DNA from: PALSA-607 sp036501485
GTDB lineage: Bacteria; Actinomycetota; Actinomycetes; Acidothermales; Acidothermaceae
DNA: 64,000 nt
Reading direction: 5' to 3'
NCBI GenBank assembly: GCA_036501485.1
Contig: DASYAG010000056.1
Coordinates: forward strand, 1-64,000
Under the pieces are notes generated by a model that was not told the origin of the DNA, ran no database searches, and saw only the letters and a list, made by a program, of their open reading frames with translations. Within the stretch, counting starts at the first letter, position 1; every line of letters begins with the position of its first letter. Shown here piece after piece: positions 7,380-16,677 of the stretch. The translations under genes were made by a program, and so were the position numbers.

Positions 7380-10049
7380 TTAGACGCGGGTGGGCTTGTC
7401 CGACGAGCCGGTCGATTGGGTCGGGAAGCTGAGCAGATCGGCCAGCCCCCGTCGTCCATGCGTATTTGTCTTTGTATAGACGTGCGCGAGGTGGGTCTGC
7501 ACTGTGCGCACCGACAACTTGAGCCGTTGCGCGATGTCGATGTCAGAAGCGCCGATCGCTGCGAGTGACGCGACATCACGCTCGCGAGCGGTCAGCGTCC
7601 GCGCAGTCGAAAGCACAGACGCAGCCGGGACGGCGATTGGCTCGCCGGTATGCAAGACGCTCGCCAACCTCTCAGCCGCGCGAATCTCGCCAGGAATGTC
7701 GCCACGCCGCGCGAACAACGACGCAGCGGATGCGTACGCGTCGGCGGCAAGTGGCCGAAATCCGAGCAATAGCAAGGAATCGCCGACGTCGATCAGCCCT
7801 GATGCATCGGACTCGGCCAACGCATCGACGGTGCTTGCGAGCAGTGGTGCCAGCGGTCCATCGACGCACTCGGCCGCCAGCCGCGCACCTTCGCGAGCAG
7901 CTCGAGGATCGCCGTAACGCGCGACCGCATTCCATGCCATGAGCGCCACGGGTGCCTGCCCGCCCGTCCAGGCGGATGTCGCGGCGCTAATAGCGGCTGC
8001 GCGTGCGCCCGGGAGATCGCCGGCGGATGCCAGCACATCGGCTCGGCACAACTCCTGTTCCGGCCGGTAGACCGCGAGGTCATGAGGTGCGGAATCCATC
8101 TCTGCAAGGCTTTGTCGTGCCAGATCCACCCGACCGCGCAAAGCGTCGGCGACGGCTAGCAGGCCGAGGTTCCAGGCGGCGAACGACTCATCCGAGCCTC
8201 CCAAGTCCGAAAGAACCTCACGCATCTGTCGCGCAGCGATCGTCGGCTCGCCCCGCAACATCGCGACGCGCGCCATGCACTGCAGCATCCGCGGCCGAGC
8301 ACGTGCGGCGTCGTCGGTGCCCGGCCGCACCAGCGCGTCGCGCGCGATCGTGTCGGCGGTGCTCAAGTCTCCGCGACGCTCGTGGGCGAGGATCGCGGCC
8401 GACAACAATGCGGCGACGTCGAACCCGCCGCTGTCAGGTTCGTCGCCGAGCTCGGCGCACGTGCGATCCGAAAGTCGAATCGCGGCGTCCAACTGGCCCG
8501 TTGTCGCCATCCCCGCGACCGTGCAGACAGCGGCGCGCCACCGCGCAAAGCCCGGCATCTGAGGGCTGGTCGCGAGCGGTTCTGCCAAGGCCACGGCTTG
8601 CCGTGCGTCGCCGCCGAGCAGGTACGCCAGTGCGGCAGCCAACTGGATCGGTGGGGGTGCCAGCTGTAGATCCCCGGCCGGCGCCAACACCTGCGCCGAG
8701 TCGTCGCCGGCCAACGTCGTGACCATCGCCGTCAACGCCATGACGCCCATCGCCAACTCGTCGGGCAACGGCTCGGCCGCCAATTCGGCGAGCAGCGCGC
8801 GAGTCTGCTCCGGATACGAAAGCGCGAGTGATTCGGCGAGGGCGAGGCGAGCTGGTACGCCGCCACCCGCCGCGACTGCGGCGCGCAACAACGTGTGGGC
8901 GGCGGCCGCATCGTGTCGCATCGCTGCCCGACCGGCGGCCATCAAGGCCATCGGATCCGTCGCGAGCCCGGCCTGCACCCGGAGCAACGCGATGCGCAGC
9001 GGATCGGCAGGCGCGTGATTCGTTGTGATGTCGGACGCCGGGGAGCTCGCGACGAGCTGTCCGGCTAACCTCCGTCGCCGGCTAGCAGGCAACGCCGACT
9101 GGAGCCACTCGCCGTAGAGGGGATGCGCGAGCCGCACCTGAGGCCCGGCCGCGCCGAGGGTGGCGATGGTGACGAGCCCTTGCTGCTCGAGCCATTCGAC
9201 GGTGGAACCTCCAGCGAGCTGCAACAAGGTGTCGAAATCGAGGGGTTCGCTGAGTGCAACAAACTCGAGAGCTTCTCGCCGTCCGTCACCAAGAGCACTA
9301 AGCCGGAGGCTGACGAGCTCGGCTAATTGCGCGTCGGCCGGCAGTGCGCCATCGAGTTGCCACACGTCGCGTTGTTGGTGCAACGAGTCATTAGCGAGGG
9401 CGACCCGGATCAACTCGCGAAGCACGAGCGGGCTGCCAACGCTTAGGTGGTGCAGCCGTTCGGAGGCGCGCGCCGAGACTTGGCCACCCAACGTCGACTC
9501 GAGCAACACGGTCGTACCCGCCTGATCGAGCGGGCTGATCTCGATGGCGAGCATGTTGTCGCCGTCCGCAAAGTTGCGCAGCGCGGGTGGCAAGTCTGCG
9601 GCTACTCGCGTGACGAGGATGACCTGGAGGCCCTGAAAATCCATAAGCTGCCGCAAAACCAGGCCGGAGAGTCCGTCGAGCAGTTGCGCGTCGTCAACCA
9701 GTAGCAGCGTGATCCCGGTCGTGGCGAGGGTTTCGGCGATCGCCTCGCGAGCCTGGGCGAGCAGCAGACCGTTCTCGGCTGGCGTCTCGCTGCCGGTGAG
9801 GAATGGACTCAGCGCAGCAAGTGGCACCTCATGCGACGAGGTCGTGCCGAAGATCGCCTTGGAGGGTCGCCCGGCGGCTTCCGCGTTGGCGATCACTGCC
9901 TTTGCGAGCCACGTTTTGCCGATACCTGGCGGCCCGGTCAGCAACAGATTTCGGCCATCGAGCACGGTCTGCGTCAGCTGGGCCAGGACGGCGGCGCGGT
10001 CGGGTACCGCCACCACCTGGGCGGACGCCGGAACCGACCCTGGGGTCAC
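7380..10049 (-). CDS. Large AAA ATPase / LuxR-type regulator (MalT/LAL-like)
   Basis: An 889-aa regulator. Walker A is LLTGPPGIGKTW (about residues 36-47) and a Walker B-like TLLLVDDAQLL follows, giving a signal-transduction ATPase module of roughly 300 residues. The middle 450 residues are Ala-rich helices that look like tetratricopeptide-type repeats (for example AARARPRMLQCMARVAMLRGE). The last 65 residues form a LuxR helix-turn-helix: LTARERDVASLAAIGASDIDIAQRLKLSVRTVQTHLAHVYTKT. The architecture is that of LAL regulators, which bind an inducer through the repeat region. No neighbour reveals the target genes. A GTG start at 10049 places the Walker motif where expected. Confidence 0.88.
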   Translation of the reverse strand: MTPGSVPASAQVVAVPDRAAVLAQLTQTVLDGRNLLLTGPPGIGKTWLAKAVIANAEAAGRPSKAIFGTTSSHEVPLAALSPFLTGSETPAENGLLLAQAREAIAETLATTGITLLLVDDAQLLDGLSGLVLRQLMDFQGLQVILVTRVAADLPPALRNFADGDNMLAIEISPLDQAGTTVLLESTLGGQVSARASERLHHLSVGSPLVLRELIRVALANDSLHQQRDVWQLDGALPADAQLAELVSLRLSALGDGRREALEFVALSEPLDFDTLLQLAGGSTVEWLEQQGLVTIATLGAAGPQVRLAHPLYGEWLQSALPASRRRRLAGQLVASSPASDITTNHAPADPLRIALLRVQAGLATDPMALMAAGRAAMRHDAAAAHTLLRAAVAAGGGVPARLALAESLALSYPEQTRALLAELAAEPLPDELAMGVMALTAMVTTLAGDDSAQVLAPAGDLQLAPPPIQLAAALAYLLGGDARQAVALAEPLATSPQMPGFARWRAAVCTVAGMATTGQLDAAIRLSDRTCAELGDEPDSGGFDVAALLSAAILAHERRGDLSTADTIARDALVRPGTDDAARARPRMLQCMARVAMLRGEPTIAARQMREVLSDLGGSDESFAAWNLGLLAVADALRGRVDLARQSLAEMDSAPHDLAVYRPEQELCRADVLASAGDLPGARAAAISAATSAWTGGQAPVALMAWNAVARYGDPRAAREGARLAAECVDGPLAPLLASTVDALAESDASGLIDVGDSLLLLGFRPLAADAYASAASLFARRGDIPGEIRAAERLASVLHTGEPIAVPAASVLSTARTLTARERDVASLAAIGASDIDIAQRLKLSVRTVQTHLAHVYTKTNTHGRRGLADLLSFPTQSTGSSDKPTRV

Positions 10050-10093
10050 GACGCAACGCTATGCCGCGGCCACGCTGAGGGCTACGTATGGAA

Positions 10094-11347
10094 CTACTGA
10101 TGTATTCGACTACTGACCCCCGGCTGCCGCTTCTCCACGTTGGCCGATGGAATCTTGATGACCTTCGCCCACGCCGGTGGCGGCTCAGGGCGACCCCATT
10201 CCGTCGGCAGAAGCACGACGATTACCGGCCGCGTCGGTCGCGCCGCGGGCCAGGGCGTGAAGCCGTCCGTGATCACCACGACCAGATCCGGCTTGGGCGC
10301 TCTCGCGAGAATCGTGCTCACGGCCGCACCCATGTCGGTGCCCCCGCCGCCAAGGAACTCGACCCTGCCCGACGGCGTCCCTTTGAGCTTGTGGAGGTCG
10401 ACGTCTGCTGCGTAGACCGACAACAGGTCGCGTCGCGTCCCTAACCGTCGAAGGCACCCGTGGACCTCGGTCCACGCCATGGCCAGCTGGTCGTCGTCCA
10501 CTGATCCGGATGTATCGATGACGATCGCGACTCGCGGGACCGGCCGCTGCATCGCTGGCAACACAACCCGCGGAACCCGGCGACGTGACGGGCGCTGGTA
10601 GGAGTAGTCCGCGTTGCCTCTCACCGCGGCGACCGCGGAACGCACAGATGCTCCGAGCAAGGTTCGCCAGTCGAGTTGGGGACGGAGCAGTGCCTGCGCC
10701 CAGCGCGCCCAACCGCCTGCCACCGACCCCGCACCGGAGGTAGCGACCGCGACAGATATTGCCTCGGCGGTTCGTTTGCGGAGCAACATCGCCTCGACTT
10801 CGGACAGCCCAGCTTGTTCCGCAATCATCTTTCCGGTCCCGAACGGGTCGGACGCTTCGCCGTGGCACCCGGAGCCGCAGTCTGCAGTCTCGAGATCAGG
10901 TGGTTGCTTCCCGTCGCGTAGGTGCGAGTAGTAGTACTCGGCAAGCATTCCGGCCTCTTCCCCGAGCACCGCCGGCGTAACGACACCACCAGGCAGTTTG
11001 ATACCGGTGGCTACGAGGTCGTCGTTGATCTCCGCGTCGGCGGCGAAATTCCATAGTGTCGCAAGTTTTTCACCGTGAACGTTCATGGTCCGTGCGCGGC
11101 CTGCATGGTCTCTGATGAGGTGGCCGACTTCGTGCAGCAGCACCCCTGCGACCTCCAGCACGGACCACTCCGTCAACCGTTCGGGGTTTACGTGGAGGTG
11201 CCATCGTTCGTTGACTGAGAACGTCGGTTGCGTGGAGTCAGCTATCGGGGTGAGCGCGTACAGAGCCAGCGCAAGGAAGGGCTGTAGCTGCGCCGCTCTC
11301 AATCGGGCGGCCGCCAGGCGTGTCTCGTCAAACGACTCCCTAGGCAC
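10094..11347 (-). CDS. VWA-like metallopeptidase-domain protein (DUF2201 type)
   Basis: A 417-aa protein with two parts. The N-terminal half carries a zinc-type HEVGHLIRDHAGRA motif (HExxH), as in the DUF2201 putative metallopeptidase domain. The C-terminal half is a VWA-like domain with MIDAS motif DTSGS (VAIVIDTSGSVDDDQ) and a later VVVITDGFTPW strand. I chose GTG at 11347, which overlaps the MoxR stop as GTGCCTAG; the frame runs 56 codons further upstream, but that part lies inside the MoxR gene and looks like shadow coding. MoxR ATPases typically remodel a VWA partner, so these two are expected to act as a complex. Substrate unknown. Confidence 0.85.
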   Translation of the reverse strand: MPRESFDETRLAAARLRAAQLQPFLALALYALTPIADSTQPTFSVNERWHLHVNPERLTEWSVLEVAGVLLHEVGHLIRDHAGRARTMNVHGEKLATLWNFAADAEINDDLVATGIKLPGGVVTPAVLGEEAGMLAEYYYSHLRDGKQPPDLETADCGSGCHGEASDPFGTGKMIAEQAGLSEVEAMLLRKRTAEAISVAVATSGAGSVAGGWARWAQALLRPQLDWRTLLGASVRSAVAAVRGNADYSYQRPSRRRVPRVVLPAMQRPVPRVAIVIDTSGSVDDDQLAMAWTEVHGCLRRLGTRRDLLSVYAADVDLHKLKGTPSGRVEFLGGGGTDMGAAVSTILARAPKPDLVVVITDGFTPWPAARPTRPVIVVLLPTEWGRPEPPPAWAKVIKIPSANVEKRQPGVSSRIHQ

Positions 11348-12461
11348 GTGTACCGGCGAGTGCGTCGAACAGCCCCGCCTCGCGAAGAACAGGAGCCATC
11401 TTCGACAGTGTTTGTGGCGATGGGACGGCGCCGGCTGGGCGATGTGCGATGAGCGACCGGATCGCGGAGATTGCAATGTCAGTGCGTCCTTCGGCGGTGC
11501 CGGCGGCGATAGCACGCCACGCCGCTTCCCAACGTTCGGCGGTGTTGTTCGACAGCACCGCCGCAGTCAGTGCGGCGAGAGCGGCAAACGCCCGATCGCC
11601 TCGTTCAGGCAGCTCGAAGGATTCCGGATCGCGCAGCACTGCTTCCGCGTCAGGGAGTCGGAGATCGTCGCGCCAGGCGAGAAACTCGGCAGCGACGCCA
11701 GGCCCCACCGAACCGGCGAGTAAGAGTGCGGCGACGGCTTCGGGCGCTGCCGCCGCGTCGCAGTACGCGAGGAGATGCGTTGCCATCTCCCACGAGCGCG
11801 GCGACGGCCAGGCCCGCCCAGCGGACGATTCGTTTGCAGGGTGCGCGTGCAAGAGATTCGGCCTCGACGTGACGAAGCCAGACACAGCGGCTCGCACTGC
11901 GCCGCGACGTTGCTTCAGCACCTCAGGATCGACGTCAGCGACGACTGGAATGTCGAATCCACCCAGCACGCCGTCGGCCCACTCGCGCGCGCCGAGATCC
12001 CAATCGAGGTGACAGAAGCGGTTGGCGAGCGGCGGCGATATCTCCCATCCGTCGGCTGCCTGCTCGGGTGGGTTCGCCGCCGCGACCACCGTCACGCCGG
12101 GCGGCAGGTCGAGGTCGCCGACAGTGCGTTCGAGGACGACGCGAAGAAGGGCGGCTTGGACGGCGGGAGGTGCGGTCGAGATCTCGTCGAGGAAGAGGAC
12201 TCCTCGGCCCGCCTCGAACAGCCGCTGTGCCCAACTCGGGGGTGCGAACCGGACGGACTGACCGGATTCGCTCACGACAGGCAGCCCGGCGAAGTCGGAC
12301 GGCTCCCGGATGCTGGCAATGACTGTCTCGCACGGAAGACCAGCAGCCGCAGCCATCTCGCGGATCGCCGAGCTCTTGCCCATGCCGGCGCCGCCCCAGA
12401 TCAAAACCGGGACATGGGCCTTCATCGCCACGGCAAGCGCTGCGCGAACGGTGGCACTCAT
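11340..12461 (-). CDS. MoxR-family AAA+ ATPase
   Basis: A 373-aa AAA+ ATPase. Walker A is GGAGMGKSSAIREM (about residues 23-36), Walker B is GVLFLDEISTAPPAVQ, and the sensor-1 strand is VVAAANPPEQAADG with an arginine in LANRFCHLDWD. This set is characteristic of the MoxR group, chaperone-like ATPases that work with VWA proteins. It starts 11 bases after the stop of the LRV-repeat gene and its stop is inside the start of the VWA gene, so all three form one operon. Compared with standard MoxR proteins of about 310-330 aa it has an extra C-terminal helical part. Confidence 0.9.
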   Translation of the reverse strand: MSATVRAALAVAMKAHVPVLIWGGAGMGKSSAIREMAAAAGLPCETVIASIREPSDFAGLPVVSESGQSVRFAPPSWAQRLFEAGRGVLFLDEISTAPPAVQAALLRVVLERTVGDLDLPPGVTVVAAANPPEQAADGWEISPPLANRFCHLDWDLGAREWADGVLGGFDIPVVADVDPEVLKQRRGAVRAAVSGFVTSRPNLLHAHPANESSAGRAWPSPRSWEMATHLLAYCDAAAAPEAVAALLLAGSVGPGVAAEFLAWRDDLRLPDAEAVLRDPESFELPERGDRAFAALAALTAAVLSNNTAERWEAAWRAIAAGTAEGRTDIAISAIRSLIAHRPAGAVPSPQTLSKMAPVLREAGLFDALAGTRA

Positions 12462-12472
12462 TGCGGCGGCTC

Positions 12473-13981
12473 CTAGTAGGTGATCCGTAAATCCGCGTTC
12501 GTTACTTCTCCGGCCACATTCGTCGTCACGAAGAAGTTGATCGGTGACTCGCCTGGTCTAACCACCATCGTCGTCGATGAGTCTGTTCCTAACTGAAACT
12601 CTGCGGCGATTGGACTTCCGAACGGCGTCAGCGCCGGATCCCCAAGTTCGACGCTGAACGGTATGGAGCCTGTCGAGAGGACCACCACGCTATTGCCAGC
12701 GGTGTCGACCGGATCAGCGAAGACCGATCCGCCGCCGGGAAGAACGTCGGGTACTCCGTCGGCGTTTGTGTACCAATAGGCATTGAACGGATCACCGGGT
12801 TGCCAGTAGATGGTGCCCTGCGACAGGGACGGCGGTTGGATTTGGCTCGGGTCGTTATGTGAGCTGAGGAGCGGTGGCAGCCAGAGTCCCACCAACAGGA
12901 GGGGCAGAACGAAACCCCGCCGCATGAGGTAACGCCGCCAGAATGTTTTGCTTTTGCGCTTCTGTTTGATTGCGCGGACGGCGCCCGCTGCTACCTGCGG
13001 ATCGACGTCCCGAGCAAGGTGCTTCAGGCGCGCGAAGGTGAGTTCTTTGAAGCGCGATACGGACTGCCGCACCTCTGGCTGGGGATCGACGGCGAGTGTC
13101 ATCAGGACCCTGCCGGGGATGCGCGGCCAACTACTGGTGATCGCCGATCGCACCCGCCAGAGCGGGTGCATCTCCGATCCCTCGCCACCCTCAATCGCGG
13201 CCTGTCGGTACCAGCTCCAGACGCTGACCGTGGTGTCGCCGGGGTGGCCGTTGCAGGTCAGCGGGTCGAAGCTCGGGTCGGTGTTTCCGGTGCCACCAAG
13301 GGCGATCCAGGTCAGCGTCTGATCGGCAAGCTCGCGTGGGCATGAGGGATTGGAGGCAGCAACTCGCAACACCCAGGCGGGGTCTCGCATCGGACGTACG
13401 AGTTGCTCGAGCGCGTCGGCGCTCGCTCTCGGATTACCCGCCGCGACTGCGCGAACGTAGACGTCGCGATCCTGCAGAAGTGCGTTCACGGTTGGCGAGG
13501 GCAACGCCACGTTTGCCGCCACCCGCATCCTGATCACCGCTTCGTAGCTGGTCGCTAATCGTTGCAGCGCAGCGACGGGCGTTGAGGGGTTGCACGCCAG
13601 GGCGTTTCGAACTGCCCACGCCTCCCGATGGATGAAGGAGCTGGCAAGCACCCGCAGTGGAGTCGAAGCATTGCCGGCGACGGCCGCCGCGACATCCCAA
13701 GGTCCATGCGCGAACACCCGCAGGCACAACCGTGGGGTTGATCGGTTTCCGGCGAGTGCACGTGCGATCGGTGTCCTGCGAGCGCTGAACACGGTCATCG
13801 CTAAGAGCCGGCGTCTGGAGGTTGCAGGATCGGCGGCGCGGGCGACCTTCGCCGCGAGTCGCCGAGCCTGCCCTGCTCGGTAACGGGCAATCGGCCTCTT
13901 CAGCAGTGGCATCGCTAGCACCGAGTCAACGGCCTTGAGTTGCCGCCGCAGCGCAGCGAGCAGCCGATGCAGCACTGCCAT
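12473..13981 (-). CDS. LRV/HEAT-like repeat protein with a membrane anchor and C-terminal extracytoplasmic domain
   Basis: A 502-aa protein, first gene of the MoxR/VWA operon. Residues from about 60 to 350 hold helical repeats of roughly 24 residues with 'VAxNPxxPxxxLxxLA' units: RALAGNRSTPRLCLRVFA, AAVAGNASTPLRVLASSF, NALACNPSTPVAALQRLA, VAANVALPSPTVNALL, AVAAGNPRASADALEQL, RVAASNPSCPRELADQTL. This resembles leucine-rich-variant repeats. A basic stretch (KQKRKSKTFWRRYLMRRG) leads into one membrane helix (FVLPLLLVGLWLPPLL), and the last 130 residues are outside, beta-rich, with no known motif. Repeats inside and sensor-like domain outside suggest a scaffold or receptor for the ATPase pair; this is inference. 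Confidence 0.75.
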   Translation of the reverse strand: MAVLHRLLAALRRQLKAVDSVLAMPLLKRPIARYRAGQARRLAAKVARAADPATSRRRLLAMTVFSARRTPIARALAGNRSTPRLCLRVFAHGPWDVAAAVAGNASTPLRVLASSFIHREAWAVRNALACNPSTPVAALQRLATSYEAVIRMRVAANVALPSPTVNALLQDRDVYVRAVAAGNPRASADALEQLVRPMRDPAWVLRVAASNPSCPRELADQTLTWIALGGTGNTDPSFDPLTCNGHPGDTTVSVWSWYRQAAIEGGEGSEMHPLWRVRSAITSSWPRIPGRVLMTLAVDPQPEVRQSVSRFKELTFARLKHLARDVDPQVAAGAVRAIKQKRKSKTFWRRYLMRRGFVLPLLLVGLWLPPLLSSHNDPSQIQPPSLSQGTIYWQPGDPFNAYWYTNADGVPDVLPGGGSVFADPVDTAGNSVVVLSTGSIPFSVELGDPALTPFGSPIAAEFQLGTDSSTTMVVRPGESPINFFVTTNVAGEVTNADLRITY

Positions 13982-14088
13982 CGGCGATCCTCACTTCAGC
14001 GGAGCTCTTCGGCGGACGTGGAGTGTCGAACTCAGATCGGGCGCGGAGCGCCCGGAGCGTAGCCCTTCCATCGGCAGCCACGCTTCCG

Positions 14089-14159
14089 CTCCTCACAGAT
14101 TCACGGATTTGGGGCGGCGAAGCTGTATTTGTGAGGAGTCGACCTGCTTCTGTGAGAAG
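14089..14159. repeat. Three copies of a TGTGAGRAG motif, one inverted
   Basis: CTCCTCACA at 14089-14097 is the reverse complement of TGTGAGGAG at 14130-14138, and a near copy TGTGAGAAG lies at 14151-14159. They sit in the 334-base gap between the divergent LRV operon and MFS gene, upstream of the MFS promoter. They could pair as a stem or be regulator sites for the LRV/MoxR/VWA operon. The remainder of the gap upstream of 14252 shows nothing else I can name. Confidence 0.35.
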
Positions 14160-14251
14160 TCACGGTCCTAGCTGGGCTCGCGCCTGGGGCGGAAGGCTGG
14201 GCGGATCGGTGAGCGCAGCTAGGTGAGCGCAGCGGGCCGCTGACCCTCAAG

Positions 14252-14300
14252 GTGACAGGTCCCGTCACCGAGGATATAGTTGCTTTTAGTCAAGCAACTA
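14252..14300 (+). promoter_or_regulatory. Promoter and MarR operator of the MFS-MarR operon
   Basis: A -35 element GTGACA (14252-14257) and a -10 element TATAGT (14275-14280) are separated by exactly 17 bases. The -10 overlaps a perfect inverted repeat: TAGTTGCTT (14277-14285), six-base spacer, AAGCAACTA (14292-14300). A repressor bound here would cover the -10 and the start site. MarR-family operators are commonly AT-rich palindromes of this size, and the marR gene is the second gene of this operon, so autorepression is the simplest reading. Confidence 0.75.
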
Positions 14301-14315
14301 TCACGGGAGCCTAAG

Positions 14316-16073
14316 TTGCGTAGCCCGCAGTACAAGTGGGTCGCCCTGTCGAACACCACGCTCGGCATGCTGATGGCGACCATCAACTCCTCGATCATTT
14401 TGATCTCGCTGCCGGCGATCTTCCGCGGCATCGGCATCAACCCACTCTCGTCCGGCAACGTGGGCTATCTGCTCTGGCTAATGATGGGCTACATGCTCGT
14501 CACGGCCGTGCTGGTCGTGAGCCTGGGCCGCCTCGGCGACATGTTGGGCCGGGTACGCATCTATAACGCGGGCTTCGCCGTGTTCTCGATCGCCTCGATC
14601 ATTTTGGCGCTCGATCCGATGCGCGGCGGCGGCGGAGCATTGTGGCTAGTGCTGTGGCGGCTGGTTCAAGGTGTCGGCGGGGCGATGCTCTTCGCGAACG
14701 CGAGTGCGATCATCGCCGACGCGTTCCCGGTCGAACAGCGCGGACTCGCGATCGGCATCAACCAGGTCGCGGCAATCGCTGGCTCGTTCATCGGACTCAT
14801 CGCGGGTGGTCTGCTGTCGGTCGTTGACTGGCGCCTCGTGTTCTGGGTTTCGGTTCCGGTCGGTGCAGTCGGCACGGTCTGGGCCTACAAGAGCCTGAAA
14901 GACAATGGACGCCGGGTGAAGGCGCGCATCGACTGGTGGGGCAACGTCACGTTCGCCATCGGACTTACCGCGGTGCTCGCGGCGATCGTGTACGGGATCC
15001 AGCCGTACCGCAATCACACGATGGGCTGGGAAGCACCGAAGGTGATGGTCGCGTTCGCGCTCGGCATCGTGCTCCTCGCCGCGTTCGGCTGGATTGAACT
15101 GCATTCTGATTCCCCGATGTTCAACCTGCGACTGTTCAAGATTCGCGCGTTCGCGACGGGCGGTCTCGCGGGCCTGCTCGCCGCGATTTCGCGCGGTGGG
15201 TTGCAGTTCATGCTCATCATCTGGCTGCAGGGCATCTGGCTGCCGTTGCACGGCTACAAGTACGAGGCCACTCCGTTGTGGGCCGGCATCTACTTGCTGC
15301 CGTTGACCATCGGCTTCCTGATCGCGGGCCCGGTTTCGGGCTACCTGTCTGACCGGCACGGTGCACGAACGCTCTCGACGCTCGGCATGGTTGTCGTTGG
15401 CGCCAGCTTCGCCGGCCTGCTACTTGTGCCGACGAACTTCTCCTACTGGATCTTTGCCTTACTGGTACTGCTTAACGGCATCGGCGGTGGGCTGTTCTCG
15501 GCGCCGAACTCGACGGCCATCATGAATAGCGTGCCCGCTGATCAGCGTGGTGGTGCAGCGGGTGTGCAGGCGACGTTCCTCAACTCCGGCATGGTGTTGT
15601 CGATCGGCATCTTCTTCTCGCTGATGATCGTCGGTCTCGCCAATACGTTGCCGTCGGCGATGTTCAAGGGACTCACCGCCAACGGAGTCAGCGCCGCGCA
15701 GGCGCACTCGGTTGCGAATCAGCCGCCCGTCGGCAGCCTCTTCGCGTCGTTCCTCGGATTCAATCCGTTGCAGACATTGCTCGGTTCGCAATCGGCGTCG
15801 GGCGTCTCGAATGCACAGTGGGCGACGTTGACGGGCAAGCACTTCTTCCCGAACCTGATCGCATCACCGTTCCACCACGGCCTCGTGATCGTGTTCGCGG
15901 TTGCCATCGCGCTCTCGATCGTCGGCGCGATTTGCTCACTGCTGCGCGGCAAGCGTTACGTCCACAACGACGACGTCGAGGTCACGCATCCAGATCACGA
16001 GCACCGCGGCGATGCGGCGCTTGTCTCCGGTGCGGTGCCCGGCGAGCTCGCGCTGCAGGACGACCGCACATGA
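14316..16073 (+). CDS. MFS drug-type exporter (EmrB/QacA, DHA2-like)
   Basis: A 585-aa membrane transporter with about 14 hydrophobic segments, the layout of drug:H+ antiporters of the DHA2 group. Motif A is GRLGDMLGRVRIY between helices 2 and 3, and the motif C-like region is AGSFIGLIAGGLL. The TTG at 14316 is chosen because GGGAG lies 6 bases upstream and the promoter/operator just before it; the frame is open 12 codons earlier but that would start inside the operator. The stop overlaps marR as ATGA. Probable role: export of a toxic compound, induced when MarR releases the operator. The substrate cannot be read from sequence. Confidence 0.9.
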   Translation: MRSPQYKWVALSNTTLGMLMATINSSIILISLPAIFRGIGINPLSSGNVGYLLWLMMGYMLVTAVLVVSLGRLGDMLGRVRIYNAGFAVFSIASIILALDPMRGGGGALWLVLWRLVQGVGGAMLFANASAIIADAFPVEQRGLAIGINQVAAIAGSFIGLIAGGLLSVVDWRLVFWVSVPVGAVGTVWAYKSLKDNGRRVKARIDWWGNVTFAIGLTAVLAAIVYGIQPYRNHTMGWEAPKVMVAFALGIVLLAAFGWIELHSDSPMFNLRLFKIRAFATGGLAGLLAAISRGGLQFMLIIWLQGIWLPLHGYKYEATPLWAGIYLLPLTIGFLIAGPVSGYLSDRHGARTLSTLGMVVVGASFAGLLLVPTNFSYWIFALLVLLNGIGGGLFSAPNSTAIMNSVPADQRGGAAGVQATFLNSGMVLSIGIFFSLMIVGLANTLPSAMFKGLTANGVSAAQAHSVANQPPVGSLFASFLGFNPLQTLLGSQSASGVSNAQWATLTGKHFFPNLIASPFHHGLVIVFAVAIALSIVGAICSLLRGKRYVHNDDVEVTHPDHEHRGDAALVSGAVPGELALQDDRT

Positions 16074-16522
16074 CGCGGCCAACAACAACAATCAGTACGG
16101 ACGCCGAAACTGCGGCACGGTTGCGGCTCGTCATCTCGCGACTTGCTCGCGCGGTGCGTCAACACGGTGCAGCCGGCCTCACGCCTTCCCAGGTATCTGC
16201 GCTGGCAACGATCGAAGAGTTCGGGCCGCTCCGTATGAGCGACCTCGCCGGCTACGAACTCATCGGCGCGCCGGTCGCCACCCGCGTTGTTTCATCGCTC
16301 CAGGAGCTCGGCCTCGTGCAAAAGGCGCACGGGTCGACAGACGGTCGCGTCTCGCTCATCGAGCTCAGCGATGCCGGCCGCGAGACACTCAACGAGCTGT
16401 GGAGCGAGCGAGCCGCCGGTCTAACGGCGCGCATCGAGCGACTCAACCCCGACCAAATCACCGTCCTGACTGCTGCGTTGCCGGTGCTCGAGACACTGGT
16501 GCGCGACCGCGTCATCGACTGA
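16070..16522 (+). CDS. MarR-family transcriptional regulator
   Basis: A 150-aa winged-helix regulator. It shows LTPSQVSALATIEEFGPLRMSDLAGYE, recognition helix APVATRVVSSLQELGLVQK and wing GSTDGRVSLIELSDAGRE, the standard MarR order. The ATG at 16070 overlaps the exporter stop (ATGA), so the two are translated together. It most likely binds the TAGTTGCTT palindrome in front of the operon and represses both genes. A longer frame upstream is only the shifted reading of the exporter gene. Confidence 0.92.
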   Translation: MTRPTTTISTDAETAARLRLVISRLARAVRQHGAAGLTPSQVSALATIEEFGPLRMSDLAGYELIGAPVATRVVSSLQELGLVQKAHGSTDGRVSLIELSDAGRETLNELWSERAAGLTARIERLNPDQITVLTAALPVLETLVRDRVID

Positions 16523-16677
16523 GCGCGGCTTATCCGGGGCTTATCCGAGATCGGTTCTTTAGTAACCGGGGCTTTGCTCCGCGGCAACGTTCGCGTCACA
16601 TGCGGCTGCCAGTGTCGTTCTCGAGCCCGAGGTGGAGCTCAGCTTGGCGAAGGCAATGGTTCTCAAAGGGGAGCGAC

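Noticed and set aside
15901..16677. N-terminal part of a 340-aa ORF ending in the LacI headpiece
   Set aside because: It reads the exporter and marR genes in another frame. Only the last 81 codons, starting at ATG 16678 with a good ribosome site, look real.
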